From JAXGPP01 sp040766885 (GTDB taxonomy: Bacteria; Planctomycetota; Planctomycetia; Pirellulales; Thermoguttaceae): 64,000 nucleotides of DNA. Below are positions 28,094 to 39,183 of this stretch, in pieces. A model generated the notes under the pieces. The model did not search any database. It saw nothing but the letters and a program-made list of their open reading frames with translations, and was not told the DNA's origin. The stretch spans positions 1 to 64,000 of the forward strand of contig JAXGPP010000016.1 in the NCBI GenBank assembly GCA_040766885.1, in the 5' to 3' direction. The position numbers were made by a program, and so were the translations under genes. Numbering within the stretch: the first letter of the stretch is position 1; each line of letters opens with the position of its first letter.

Positions 28094-30357
28094 CGTTCTT
28101 TCCGCACAACTGCATCCCATATTCTCCGAATATCGCAGGGTGGGGAAGTTCAGCGGTAGAGCGTGACGGGTAGGGAGAGGAGGCGGAGGAGTTGACGGTG
28201 GAGCGGGGAGAGTTTGGTGGTGAATTGGATCGGTTCGCTGCCGGGACGGGTGAAGACGTGACGCTGGGTGGGGTCGAAGAGGTCGAACAGGCGACGCGCC
28301 GTGGGGCGCCGGCAGTCGCGGTCCTCGGGGTACATCGGCAGGGCCGCCAGGCCGTGGTCGCGCATCGCCTGCCGCAGCGCACGCTCGATGAGCGACTCCG
28401 CCAATAGCGCGAAGAAGTAGACGCAGAGGAAGCCCTCGATGCGGGCCACGTCCTTGAGGAACACCGGGGCCACGCGGTAATCGGTCTTGAGCTGCTCGAA
28501 GCGGCGTTCGATCGGCGGCTGCCGTTTGTAGGCCTCAAGCACCTCCCGGGCGTCGAGTTGCGTGTCGTTGGTCACGAGGGGAAAGAGGCCGTCGGTAAGC
28601 CGCTCCCGGGCCAGCTCGGCTTCGTCGATCGTGTACTCCAGATCGAAGCGCACCGACTCCTCGCGGACGTAGGTGGTGTCCTTGCCGGGACGTCCGCGGC
28701 GGCTCTGGCGGAAGGTCTCTTCCACACGCTGGTCGATCTGCACCCGGAGCCAGGTCGCGGCCTGATGGCGGTCGAGGATCTCCGCCACGGCGGCGAGTAC
28801 TTTCGCCTCCTCCCGCAGCCGCGACCGTGGCGACCGCAGCCGCTGTTGCAGGTCACGCAGTTCCTGCTGGGCCTGAGCCAGCCGCCGGCCGCGGGCGGCC
28901 AGGTCCAGCTCAGCCTTGCGGGTGCTCGAGTACCACCACAGCCGATAGCCTTCGGGAAGCGCTTCCGGCGGCGAAACGACGGCATAATGATCGACCACCT
29001 CCCCCTCATCGTCGGCCTTGTCCCCGAGCGGCTCCCAGGCGACCTGGCCGGCGCGGAGCCGCTGGCGGAAGTCGCCGTCCTCGCGACGGGTGCGCGGCAG
29101 CACGCTCACGAAGCGGCCGCCGCGCTGGGCGATGTAGTTCATGTTCTCTACCGTGGCCAGCTTGCAGTCGGCCACGTAGAGGAAGTCGCGCCGGCCGGCC
29201 AACTGGCAGAGCAAGTCCCAGCTCTCGACGTGGGTGCGGTCGTCGGTCACGTTGCCGCTGGCCACGCGGAAGGCCACCGGGACCCCGCCGTCGCGGGTGA
29301 CGGTGAGGATATACAGCAGTTGCTTGAGGTCGGGGCGATGGTCCTTGTTGTGGCCCCAGGTGATGGCCACCGTCGGCTTGCCGTGACGGGCGGCCCCTTG
29401 GCTGGCGCTGGCGTACAGGCCGCAGAAGGAGACGGTGGTCGAGTCGTTGTGCAGCTCGTCGAGATGGAGGTCGAACTGGCGCACGATGTGGCGCATGAGG
29501 GCCAGCACGAGCGACGGCCGGTCGGCGCGGAAGAGGGCCGTCAGGGCCCGGCCGCCGCGGTCGTCGTTCCAGGCGGCCACTTGTTCCGGCTTCAGTCCGA
29601 GGCCGGCCGGATCGTGTCCCGCGATCCACTCGCCCACGGCATACAGCGGCGTGCGGGAGAGCAGGATCTGCTTGACGAGGATCACCACCGCGCGGGCGGT
29701 GGGGATCTTGGTGCGGCGATCGTCGCCAGGGAGGAACTCGGCGAGCAGCGCTTCGAGCTTCATCCGCTGGAGGAAGTCCTCGACGATCGGCAGCGCGCCG
29801 GTGGTCCAGGACCGCAGCGCGGCCGGGCCGCGGCGGGCGACGTGTCCGGAGGATCGGCTGCGCGGGCGACGGGAGGTGGTGGAGCGTCGAGTCGAACGGG
29901 AAGCTTTCTTCATCGTGAAAACCCTTTCCGGCGGAGTGTGGCCGCGCGGGGCGGCCAGTGTCGGCCGCCCCGCGACGGGCAAAGTGCCGCAGGAAGGAAA
30001 TGTCGCGTTCGACACAACGTCAAGGCGCGCCGCCGAGGGTGTGAACACTTACGACACGGACCATCGACGTAAGTCCAGTCCGACTCGACTTACGTCGAGA
30101 GCCTTCGCCCTAAGTATCGCGAACTCGAATGCGGACCGCGCGCCGGACATTGCCGCGTCGCACGACCGGATGAAGAATGCCCCCAACGCGCGGCGCCGCT
30201 GCCGAACCTGGCCGGCGGTTGCCCTGCCTCCGCCCTTGCCCGGCGCTACGCCCCGCGCCCCGCATCGTCCCACTCACACACACCGCCGGCCACCGTCCCG
30301 CCTGGACCCGCCCCATGAAATTCCAAGATAATCAACGGCAGTTGTGCGGAAAGAACG
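28094..30357 (-). mobile_element. IS1634-family insertion sequence, 2264 bp
   Basis: The ends are perfect 20-base terminal inverted repeats (28094-28113 and 30338-30357; CGTTCTTTCCGCACAACTGC at the left). They are bounded by a six-base target duplication CTCGAA. One transposase gene fills most of the element. Family, ends, duplication length and an undamaged gene all indicate a complete and possibly active IS. It is inserted in a DUF1080 gene. Confidence 0.92.
28150..29913 (-). CDS. IS1634-family DDE transposase
   Basis: A 587-residue IS4-superfamily (IS1634 group) transposase that cuts and rejoins the element's ends. The basic N-terminus is followed by catalytic-core segments: Asp in LHLDELHNDSTTVSF, the group-typical ITWGHNKDHRPDLKQLLY, Asp in DFLYVADCKLAT, and the Y-(2)-R-(3)-E-(6)-K-like KRQPPIERRFEQLKTDYRV carrying the Glu. 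A long alpha-helical insertion lies between the second Asp and the Glu, as usual in this group. The chosen start (29913) begins the basic MKKASRSTRRSTT region. The reading frame is intact. Confidence 0.95.
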   Translation of the reverse strand: MKKASRSTRRSTTSRRPRSRSSGHVARRGPAALRSWTTGALPIVEDFLQRMKLEALLAEFLPGDDRRTKIPTARAVVILVKQILLSRTPLYAVGEWIAGHDPAGLGLKPEQVAAWNDDRGGRALTALFRADRPSLVLALMRHIVRQFDLHLDELHNDSTTVSFCGLYASASQGAARHGKPTVAITWGHNKDHRPDLKQLLYILTVTRDGGVPVAFRVASGNVTDDRTHVESWDLLCQLAGRRDFLYVADCKLATVENMNYIAQRGGRFVSVLPRTRREDGDFRQRLRAGQVAWEPLGDKADDEGEVVDHYAVVSPPEALPEGYRLWWYSSTRKAELDLAARGRRLAQAQQELRDLQQRLRSPRSRLREEAKVLAAVAEILDRHQAATWLRVQIDQRVEETFRQSRRGRPGKDTTYVREESVRFDLEYTIDEAELARERLTDGLFPLVTNDTQLDAREVLEAYKRQPPIERRFEQLKTDYRVAPVFLKDVARIEGFLCVYFFALLAESLIERALRQAMRDHGLAALPMYPEDRDCRRPTARRLFDLFDPTQRHVFTRPGSEPIQFTTKLSPLHRQLLRLLSLPVTLYR

Positions 30358-30363
30358 CTCGAA
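30338..30363. repeat. Right terminal inverted repeat plus CTCGAA duplication
   Basis: The right 20-base inverted repeat (30338-30357) is followed by the second copy of the target duplication (30358-30363). Confidence 0.88.
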
Positions 30364-30936
30364 CGCTTCTTCATCCGCCATGTCATCGACTTTCTTCCCG
30401 TTGACGAAGGTTTGAATACGAGGCCCTTTTGCGACGATTCGAATCGAATTCCAACTCGATTTGTGGAAATTGGAGTGTGGTTCGCAACGACTCAGCGGCA
30501 CGGGCCCGCCGTTTGTCGAATTGAGGAAGATGCGTCCCGACTCACCAGTCTCACCGGTGTACGCGATCTTCACCTGCGGTCCCTGAACAGGACCGGGTTT
30601 GAATGTTGAGTCATCGCCTTCAGTGCTCGCGTGTGACCGAATCTGAATGGCGGAGGCAAAGTCTTCCCCGAATCTACAATCAAGATGCACATCCAGTTCC
30701 AACTCAAAATCACTGAACTCACCGACTGTACACAGATACGAAACGTCATTGCCTGTTCGAGGGGGGCTGCCACTGATGTGTCCATTTCTCGAATCGAAGG
30801 TGGCGAGTCCGTTCTTTTGTGTCCAACCTTCGAGCGTTTTTCCATTGAACATACTGACCCATGTGTTGGGTTCGTCTGCTGCGACGAGTGTGCCGACGAG
30901 TGACACTAAAAGCGCGAGTGAGAAACGCCTTGACAC

Positions 30937-31574
30937 TTTTCGTCCTCCAATGAAGGAATGGGCAGGCTTGGGACACAACAATCTGATTCTGCCGCCGGTT
31001 TGCTGCCGCCGTCAATGGTCACCGCGGCGACTCGGGCGGCATATCGCGCAGCGGTATGCTGGTGAGTCTCGCCGTGAGATAATCACCGTCAACGATTCAC
31101 GGGGCGACTTGCCGATGGGCCAGCGTGTTTTGCCGTACGCATAACGCGTCTGGTGCCCCACCGACGCTCTCGCCCGTTATAGCGGTGGCTCGGCCGCGTT
31201 GGCTGTTATACCGCACAGGGAGGCGGGTGAACACGCCCCAGGACCAGAGATCGCAAAGCACCGCTGTCGGCAATCTGGACTGTGCGACCGCCGATGTGAG
31301 CATCTCCCGCGATATTGTGCCGCGGACGCGGCGTCAGAACGTGCCGGCGGCCGCGTTGACGAGTTTCGCGCGACCAGTTCGACCCAAGTAATCCGGCTGA
31401 TCCGCTTCATCCGGGCTGATTCCGGGGAGCGGCCGCGGCGGGCGGTGTTTTGAGGGGCAGAGTGGACTGTGGTCCTGGACACCCCGGCTGTTTCATGGCG
31501 ACTGGAATTGGGGTAGATTATTTTCGGCCCCTTTGGGCCGTTCCTGGCTGGCAGGATGGGAGACGCGGACGCGT
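30937..31574. other. Intergenic, no gene recognised
   Basis: About 640 bases without a convincing gene. Short open frames have no protein-like features. TAGATTATT at about 31512 could be a -10 element for the downstream ClpN gene. The end of this stretch adjoins a dispersed repeat copy. Confidence 0.4.
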
Positions 31575-31638
31575 TTTCGCCGGTTCTTGACCGCAAGAGA
31601 CGCACGGGGAAGAACAGTGGCGGGGCCAGTGGCAGCCG
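31575..31638 (+). repeat. Dispersed ~65-bp repeat, copy A
   Basis: TTTTCGCCGGTTCTTGACC at the start, then a TCTTG/CAAGA mini-hairpin. It is nearly identical to copy B (32485-32545, direct) over the first half and to copy C (51939-52001, inverted) over its full length. Copies A and B also share ten further bases upstream (ACGCGGACGCG). Confidence 0.7.
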
Positions 31639-31663
31639 GCGACCCCGAGCGGAGGCGGATGTG

Positions 31664-32371
31664 ATGGTGCGAACGAAGCACTCGCTGGAGCGATTCACCG
31701 ACCGGGCACGGGTGGCGCTGCAGTTGGGGGAGCGCGAGGCGCGGCAACGGAATTACGAGTACGTGGGCACGGAGCACCTCCTGCTGGGACTGGCCCTGGA
31801 GGGCCATGGCATCGCGGCCAAGGTCTTGGAAACGTTCCACTTCGATGCGGCGAGACTCCGCCGCTATATCGAGGAAGTGGCAACAGGCGGACCGCAATGG
31901 GTCGGGGCAGGGGAACTGACGTGCACGCCGCGCGCCGACCAGGCGCTTGAATATGCTGTGGAAGAAGCTGGCAGCATAGGCCATGCGCATGTCGCAACCG
32001 AGCACCTCCTGCTGGGGTTGATGCGCACCGGCGACAGCTTCGCGACGGGGCTGTTGATGAATTACGGGTTGTCGGCGGAGATCGTGCGCGACGAGGTCCT
32101 GCGACTACTGAAAGAGCCGTGGGAAGGGAAGCTGAGCCGTCACTGGCTGGGGTGGTGCCCCAGGTGCCGTGTCGAGATGATCCGCGGCGATGCTGCGGTG
32201 ACGCATTCGGCAAGCGGGTGGATTTCTGCTCTGATCGAGCGCGGGTTGTCGCGCGGGGGTCTCGTGTTCACACCGCGCGAAGAGGGCCCGGTGGAGGTGA
32301 TCTCCGCGGGGCAGTCGCGTGCCGCGTGGCGATGCCCGCAGTGCGGCGTCATCGTCATCGCCGGGGAATGA
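31664..32371 (+). CDS. Stand-alone Clp N-domain (ClpN) protein with split zinc ribbon
   Basis: A 235-residue cytoplasmic protein without an ATPase module. Residues about 5-150 form a double Clp-N repeat like the ClpA/ClpB/ClpC N-domain; the two repeats are marked by YEYVGTEHLLLGLALEG and HAHVATEHLLLGLMRTG. The C-terminal ~80 residues hold two CxxC pairs (CPRC and CPQC), far apart in sequence, that could bind one zinc. Free ClpN proteins can act as substrate or arginine-phosphate receptors or anti-adaptors; the zinc ribbon could recognise a partner. GGAGG precedes the start; GTG 31661 is equally possible. Repeats bracket the gene. Confidence 0.82.
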   Translation: MVRTKHSLERFTDRARVALQLGEREARQRNYEYVGTEHLLLGLALEGHGIAAKVLETFHFDAARLRRYIEEVATGGPQWVGAGELTCTPRADQALEYAVEEAGSIGHAHVATEHLLLGLMRTGDSFATGLLMNYGLSAEIVRDEVLRLLKEPWEGKLSRHWLGWCPRCRVEMIRGDAAVTHSASGWISALIERGLSRGGLVFTPREEGPVEVISAGQSRAAWRCPQCGVIVIAGE

Positions 32372-32484
32372 ACCACTTGGGTCAGAGCTCTCAATAGCTG
32401 GCCCTTGCATGCCGGGAACGGCCGCGGGAGTCTCGGTGAATGCAGACGATGCGTGGCTGGCATGGCTCAGGCTACGCGGACGCG

Positions 32485-32545
32485 TTTTCGCCGGTTCTTG
32501 ACGGCGAGAGACGCTTGAGAAGAGCATTGGCAGGGAAGTGGCACC
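32485..32545 (+). repeat. Dispersed ~65-bp repeat, copy B
   Basis: Direct copy of 31575-31638; identical for the first ~20 bases (and ten bases before), then diverging toward the end. Together with copy A it flanks the ClpN gene. Confidence 0.65.
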
Positions 32546-32629
32546 TGCTGCATCGCGCTGGCCGGTCGGCTACACTGGGACGAACGGATGAGGTGTGCCG
32601 CGAAAACCAGTACGAACGAGACGCCGCCG

Positions 32630-35600
32630 ATGAAAACGCCCGGACGAATTGACCGACCCTGTTGTGCCGGATCATGCAGCACGACCACGCGCCGCGAGTT
32701 TCTCCAGCGGAGCGCGCTGGCGGCGGCCGTGATGTTCGGCCCGGGGCTGGCGGTCGCCGGGCCGTTTACGGGTGACGATTTCCGCCGCCTCGTGCCGCTG
32801 GACAAGAAGCTCAAGCCGGAGTGGCTGGTCTCGCTCTCCCGGCGCGGCGAGCCGGCCGTCTACGCCGGCGACGAACTGGAGCACATCGGCATGCCGGTGG
32901 GCGGGATTTGTGCGGGCCAGGTCTACCTCGGCGGCGACGGGCGGCTCTGGCACTGGGACATCTTCAACCAGCACATCGCCACCGGCGCGGCCCACTACGC
33001 CGAGCCGATGACGCCCGAGTCGCCGCTGAGGCAAGGCTTCGCGATCGTCTTCGCCGGAGAGAAGCCGTCGAACCATCCGCTCGACGCCACCGGGTTCGCC
33101 GACATCACGTTCCGCGGCGAGTACCCGGTCGGCATCGTCGAGTATCGCGATCCGGCGGTGCCGGTCGCGGTGCGCCTGGAGGCGTTTTCGCCCTTCATCC
33201 CGCTGGACACGGCCGATTCGAGCCTGCCGGTGACGGTGATGCAGTTCAAGGTGAAGAACACCAGCCCGGCGCGCGTCGAATGCGCGGTGGCCGGCTGGCT
33301 GGAGAACGCCGTCTGCCTGCGCAGCGGGCAACCGAAGGCGGTGAGCAAGGTGCTGCGTCCCCGGTCCGACCTCACGCTCATCGCCCACTCGGTTGAAGAA
33401 CTGCCGGCCGCCGCGCAGGCCGATCCGCGGCCCGACATCCGCTTTGCCGATTTCGAGGGCCCGAGCTATGCCGGTTGGATCGCCACCGGCACGGCGTTCG
33501 GCAGCGGACCGATCGAGATGGCGAAGATGCCCGCCTACCAGGGAGAGGTCGGCGGCAAGGGCAAGCAGGTGGTCAATACGCACAACGTCCGCCAGGGCGA
33601 AGACGTCACGCGCGGCGACAGCCACCAGGGGACGCTCACCAGCGAGCCGTTCACAATCGAGCGGAACTACATCAACTTCCTCATCGGCGGCGGGGCGCAC
33701 CGCGGGCGGACGTGCATGAACCTGCTCGTCGACGGCCAGGTTGTGCTCTCGGCCACCGGCGCCAGCGACAACCGCATGCAGCCGGCCGGGTTCGATGTCC
33801 GCCCCTGGGCCGGCAAGACGGCGCGGCTTCAGATCGTCGACCAGGAGAGCGGCGGCTGGGGCAACATCGGCATCGATGAGATCGTCTTCAGCGACAACCC
33901 GGCACGCCCGCAACCGCCGCTGGCCGAGCGGGCCGACTTCGGCACGATGTGCCTGGCCCTGATCGGCCCGGCCGAAGGCGTGGCAGCCACGGTCGCCGAG
34001 ACCGCGAAACCGCATGGGCAGATCGAACGACACCTGTCGCTCGCTCCCGGCGAGGAACAGACCGCCACCTTTGCCATCACGTGGCACTTTCCGAATCTCA
34101 CGCTCCCCCGCGGACTCACCGGCCGGCACTACTCAACGCGATTCAAGTCGGCTACCGAGGTGGCGGTCTACCTGGCCGAGAATTTCGCCGCGCTGGCCGA
34201 CGACACCCGGCGTTGGCGCGACACTTGGTACGATTCGACGCTGCCCTACTGGTTCCTCGACCGCACGTTTGCCAACGCCTCGATCCTGGCCAGTTCGACC
34301 TGCCACCGCCTGGCCAGCGGCCGCTTCTACGGCTGGGAAGGAGTGGGCTGCTGCGAGGGGACCTGCACGCACGTCTGGCAGTATGCGCAGGCGGTGGCGC
34401 GGCTGTTCCCAGAGTTGGAGCGGTCGGCGCGCGAGATGGCCGATTTCGGCGTCGCCTTCGATGCGGAGACCGGACTGATCGGCTTCCGCGGCGAGGCCCA
34501 CCGCCATGCGGCGATCGACGGGCAGTCGGGTTGCATCTTGCGGGCCTACCGCGAGCACCAGATGACGGCCGACGGCGAGTTCCTCCGCCGCAACTGGCCG
34601 AAGATCCGCCGCGCGATCGAGTTCCTCATGGCAGCGGACGGCAACGACGACGGCGTGCTCGAAGGTTCGCAGCACAACACGCTCGACGCCGACTGGTTCG
34701 GCCCGGTGGCCTGGCTGAGCGGCCTGTACCTCGCTGCGCTGGCGGCGGGCGAACAGATGGCCCGCGAGATGGGCGACTCGGCCTTCGCCCAGCGGGCGCG
34801 AAAGATCATCGACGTCGGCCGCAAAGAGATCGTCGCCCGCCTCTGGGACGGCGAGTACTTCATCAACCGCCCCGATCCCGAGCATCCCCAGGCCATCAAC
34901 TCGGGCACCGGTTGCCACATCGACCAGGTCTTCGGACAGAGCTGGGCGTTCTGGGTCGGACTTCCAAGGGTGTTTGACGAGGAGCATGCCAAAGGCGCGC
35001 TCGGCGCGCTATGGAAATACAACTTCACGCCCGACGTGGGGCCGTTCCGCGAAGTGATGAAGCCGGGCCGCTGGTACGCCATGCCGGGCGAGGGCGGGCT
35101 GATCATGTGCACGTTTCCGCGCCGCGACTGGACGTTCGAGGATGCCCAGGGGAAGGGAAACACCAACCCGGGCTTCGCCGGCTACTTCAACGAGTGCATG
35201 AACGGTTTCGAGTACCAGGTTGCCTCGCACATGATCTGGGAGGGCATGGTCACCGAGGGCCTGGCGATCACCCGGATGATCCACGACCGCTATCACCCGT
35301 TGCGCCGCAATCCGTGGAATGAGGTCGAGTGCGGCGACCACTACGCCCGGTCGATGGCCAGCTACGGCGTGTTTCTGGCGGCCTGCGGCTTCGAGTACCA
35401 CGGGCCGAAGCGGCACATCGGCTTCGCCCCGCGGCTGTCGGCCGACGACTTCCGCGCTCCATTCACCGCCGCGGAGGGCTGGGGCACGATCGCGCAGAAG
35501 AAAGACGGCGACGGCCAGCAGGCTGCCATACACGTCCGCTGGGGCCGGCTCGCGCTGCGGACTTTGGCGCTGGAACTGCTGCCGGGTGTTAAAGCGGACC

Positions 35601-35731
35601 GGGTAACCGCCACACTCGGCGGTCGGCCCGTTGCCGCCCGGATCGAGCCGACCGGCCGCCGGGTGGTCGTGTCGTGGGACGAGGATCTCGAAGTCACCCC
35701 CACCGCGCCGCTGGAAATCAGGCTGGCGTAG
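32630..35731 (+). CDS. GH116 (GBA2-type) beta-glucosidase/glucosylceramidase, Tat-exported
   Basis: A 1033-residue glycoside hydrolase. A twin-arginine signal (TTRREFLQRSALAAAV) is followed by the GBA2 N-terminal beta-sandwich (GMPVGGICAGQVYLGGDGRLWHWDIFNQ). Near residues 265-430 a carbohydrate-binding-like beta-sandwich is inserted (DFEGPSYAGWIATGTAFG ... WGNIGIDEIVFSDNP), similar to the modules of GH32-type enzymes. The N-domain resumes, followed by the (alpha/alpha)6 DUF608 catalytic domain (GWEGVGCCEGTCTHVWQYAQ, LEGSQHNTLDADWFG, GYFNECMNGFEYQVASHMIWEG). It likely releases glucose from beta-glucosides outside the cytoplasm. The inserted domain is unusual. The start at 32630 is the best of two ATGs but has only a weak ribosome site. 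Confidence 0.9.
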   Translation: MKTPGRIDRPCCAGSCSTTTRREFLQRSALAAAVMFGPGLAVAGPFTGDDFRRLVPLDKKLKPEWLVSLSRRGEPAVYAGDELEHIGMPVGGICAGQVYLGGDGRLWHWDIFNQHIATGAAHYAEPMTPESPLRQGFAIVFAGEKPSNHPLDATGFADITFRGEYPVGIVEYRDPAVPVAVRLEAFSPFIPLDTADSSLPVTVMQFKVKNTSPARVECAVAGWLENAVCLRSGQPKAVSKVLRPRSDLTLIAHSVEELPAAAQADPRPDIRFADFEGPSYAGWIATGTAFGSGPIEMAKMPAYQGEVGGKGKQVVNTHNVRQGEDVTRGDSHQGTLTSEPFTIERNYINFLIGGGAHRGRTCMNLLVDGQVVLSATGASDNRMQPAGFDVRPWAGKTARLQIVDQESGGWGNIGIDEIVFSDNPARPQPPLAERADFGTMCLALIGPAEGVAATVAETAKPHGQIERHLSLAPGEEQTATFAITWHFPNLTLPRGLTGRHYSTRFKSATEVAVYLAENFAALADDTRRWRDTWYDSTLPYWFLDRTFANASILASSTCHRLASGRFYGWEGVGCCEGTCTHVWQYAQAVARLFPELERSAREMADFGVAFDAETGLIGFRGEAHRHAAIDGQSGCILRAYREHQMTADGEFLRRNWPKIRRAIEFLMAADGNDDGVLEGSQHNTLDADWFGPVAWLSGLYLAALAAGEQMAREMGDSAFAQRARKIIDVGRKEIVARLWDGEYFINRPDPEHPQAINSGTGCHIDQVFGQSWAFWVGLPRVFDEEHAKGALGALWKYNFTPDVGPFREVMKPGRWYAMPGEGGLIMCTFPRRDWTFEDAQGKGNTNPGFAGYFNECMNGFEYQVASHMIWEGMVTEGLAITRMIHDRYHPLRRNPWNEVECGDHYARSMASYGVFLAACGFEYHGPKRHIGFAPRLSADDFRAPFTAAEGWGTIAQKKDGDGQQAAIHVRWGRLALRTLALELLPGVKADRVTATLGGRPVAARIEPTGRRVVVSWDEDLEVTPTAPLEIRLA

Positions 35732-35816
35732 ACGGGGCGCGGTTGCCTGCCCACAATAGCGTATTGCACCGGCAAATCAACAAGACTGTAAGAAGTACTG
35801 CTTTGGGAGAACTGGT

Positions 35817-37208
35817 ATGAAGTCTCACCGCACCACTCGCCGCCGTTTTCTGGGCACGTCGGCCGCGCTGGCCGCGACCGGGGTCGCCGCCCCGTTGTTC
35901 GTCCGCAGCGCCATGGGCCAGGAGGCGAACGAGAAGCTGCGCGTCGCGGCGATCGGCGTCGGCGGGCGCGGAAGCGGCATCGGTTTCCAGGCGGCTGACC
36001 TCGGACAGATGGTGGCCTGCTGCGACGTCCACCGCGGCAACGCCGAGCGATTCGCCGCGAAGATCAAACAGCGCGGCGCCGACTGTAAGATCTACAACGA
36101 TTACCGCCAACTGCTGGCCGACGAGAAAGATATCGACGCGGTGACCATCGGCACGCCCGACCACTGGCACGTCAAGATCGCCATCGAAGCGATGAAGGCC
36201 GGAAAGCACGTCTACTGCGAGAAGCCGCTCACGCTCACGATGGAAGAAGGGGTGATCGTCAACGAGGCGGTCAAGAAGTACGACAAGGTCTTCCAGGTCG
36301 GCACGCAACAGCGAAGCGAGTTCAATGCCAACTTCCTCAAGGCGGTGGCCATCGCCCGCAGCGGGCGGCTCGGCAAGAAGCTCACCGCGATCAGTTCGGT
36401 GGGCAAGGCCGCCTCGCGCAGCCCGGACAAGGACAAGCCATTCGGCCCCTTCCCCACGCAGGATCCGCCGGCGGAACTCGATTGGGACCTGTGGCTCGGC
36501 CCGGCTCCCAAGGTCGATTTCTGCAACGAGCGGATCGGCTGGAACTTCCGCTGGTGGTTCGAGTATTCCGGCGGCCAGGTGACCGACTGGGGCGTGCATC
36601 ACACCGACATCGCCTTCTGGGCCCTTTCGGGTGAAGAGGGGCAGGCGGTCGAGGCGGTCGGCACGGGCGAGTTCATGGCGGTGGAGCGGGAGAAGGTCCT
36701 CGCCTTCCTGCTCGGCAAGATTCCGCCCCAGGAGATGCCGCAGGCCTACAACGTGGCCTATTCGTTCGACGTCGACCTGACGCTCTCGACCGGCAACGTG
36801 ATCAAGCTGGTGAGTGGTCCGAACGAACTGCTCATCCAGGGCGAACGGGGCCGCATCCGCGTCAACCGCGGCAGCCTCACCGGCAAACCCGTGGAAGAGG
36901 TCGACGCTGATCCCAAGGCGAAGCAGGAGATCGAAGAGCTGATGGCGAAGATCTACGGCGGCGAACTGCCGCGCGAGCCGCTGGCGCACATGAGGAACTT
37001 CTTCGACTGCGTCAAGAACGGCAAGCCGCCGGTGGCCAACGTGCCCGACCACGTCCGCGCGGTCAACGCCTGTCACCTGGCCAATATCGCGCTGGTGACC
37101 GGCCGCAAGGTGACCTACGATCCCAAGGCGGGCGAGTTCCCCGGCGACGGCGAGGCCACCGCGCTGATGAAGCGTCCGCGGCGTGCGGAGTACGACATCG
37201 AGATCTGA
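35817..37208 (+). CDS. Gfo/Idh/MocA-family oxidoreductase, Tat-exported
   Basis: A 463-residue NAD(P)-dependent sugar dehydrogenase-family protein with a Tat signal (TTRRRFLGTSAALAATGVAAP). The Rossmann motif is VAAIGVGGRGSG, the catalytic EKP occurs in HVYCEKPLTLT, and the substrate domain has TDWGVHHTDIAFWAL. Exported Gfo/Idh/MocA proteins are typical of planctomycetes, and some act on 3-keto-glycosides; the broken DUF1080 gene in this window would fit that chemistry. Preceded by GGGAG; it lies 85 bases after GH116 and probably shares its transcript. A strong terminator follows. Confidence 0.93.
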   Translation: MKSHRTTRRRFLGTSAALAATGVAAPLFVRSAMGQEANEKLRVAAIGVGGRGSGIGFQAADLGQMVACCDVHRGNAERFAAKIKQRGADCKIYNDYRQLLADEKDIDAVTIGTPDHWHVKIAIEAMKAGKHVYCEKPLTLTMEEGVIVNEAVKKYDKVFQVGTQQRSEFNANFLKAVAIARSGRLGKKLTAISSVGKAASRSPDKDKPFGPFPTQDPPAELDWDLWLGPAPKVDFCNERIGWNFRWWFEYSGGQVTDWGVHHTDIAFWALSGEEGQAVEAVGTGEFMAVEREKVLAFLLGKIPPQEMPQAYNVAYSFDVDLTLSTGNVIKLVSGPNELLIQGERGRIRVNRGSLTGKPVEEVDADPKAKQEIEELMAKIYGGELPREPLAHMRNFFDCVKNGKPPVANVPDHVRAVNACHLANIALVTGRKVTYDPKAGEFPGDGEATALMKRPRRAEYDIEI

Positions 37209-37231
37209 GCCGGCCACAGGCTAAGAACAAG

Positions 37232-37273
37232 AAGCAGGAGCTGACGCCCGGCGTCGGCTCCTGCTTGCGTTTT
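37232..37273 (+). terminator. Rho-independent terminator
   Basis: AAGCAGGAG (37232-37240) pairs with CTCCTGCTT (37258-37266), and the stem continues inward through CTGACGC/GCGTCGG, closing a long GC-rich hairpin. A T-run (37270-37273) follows. Confidence 0.88.
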
Positions 37274-37315
37274 GGAGCGGAAGCCGGCCTCCTCCCGGAC
37301 CGCGGCAGGAAACCG

Positions 37316-37322
37316 CTATAAT
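37316..37322 (+). promoter_or_regulatory. CTATAAT -10-like element before the SEC-C gene
   Basis: Consensus TATAAT (37317-37322) about 70 bases before the start codon, with no clear -35. It lies directly behind a terminator, as expected for a new transcription unit. Confidence 0.5.
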
Positions 37323-37389
37323 ACGGGTATCGCGTCCCCTGCGGGGGACGCCGGAGGCGCGACACCAGACTCGAAGGAGCGTGCTGACG

Positions 37390-39102
<1,713 letters not shown>

Positions 39103-39183
39103 ATCGGCATTCAACTTTCCTCGCCCGCCGGCGGCATGAACGCGCCGGGCGGGTTAGGAAGACACTTGCTGGGAGGGACTGCC

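Larger units (their letters stand above)
27971..30936 (-). pseudogene. 3-keto-disaccharide hydrolase (DUF1080) gene split by an IS
   Basis: The gene starts at GTG 30936 (GGAGG upstream) with a signal peptide (VSRRFSLALLVSLVGTLVAAD). It shows the DUF1080 pattern (TWVSMFNGKTLEGWTQ near the N-terminus, WNSIRIVAKGPRIQTFVNGKKVDD late) and is cut after Glu 193, at the target duplication of the IS. The missing end lies beyond the IS at 28087-27971: KYPRGFIGLQVCPTPG...MMWRNLRIKPIQ-stop, the normal DUF1080 C-terminus. Removing 28088-30357, i.e. the IS plus one duplication, restores a 231-residue open frame with no other lesion. The family acts on 3-keto-glycosides outside the cytoplasm. The intact frame implies a recent insertion. 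Confidence 0.9.

Noticed and set aside
28558..30072. 504-residue plus-strand frame through the IS transposase
   Set aside because: Antisense shadow of the transposase gene.
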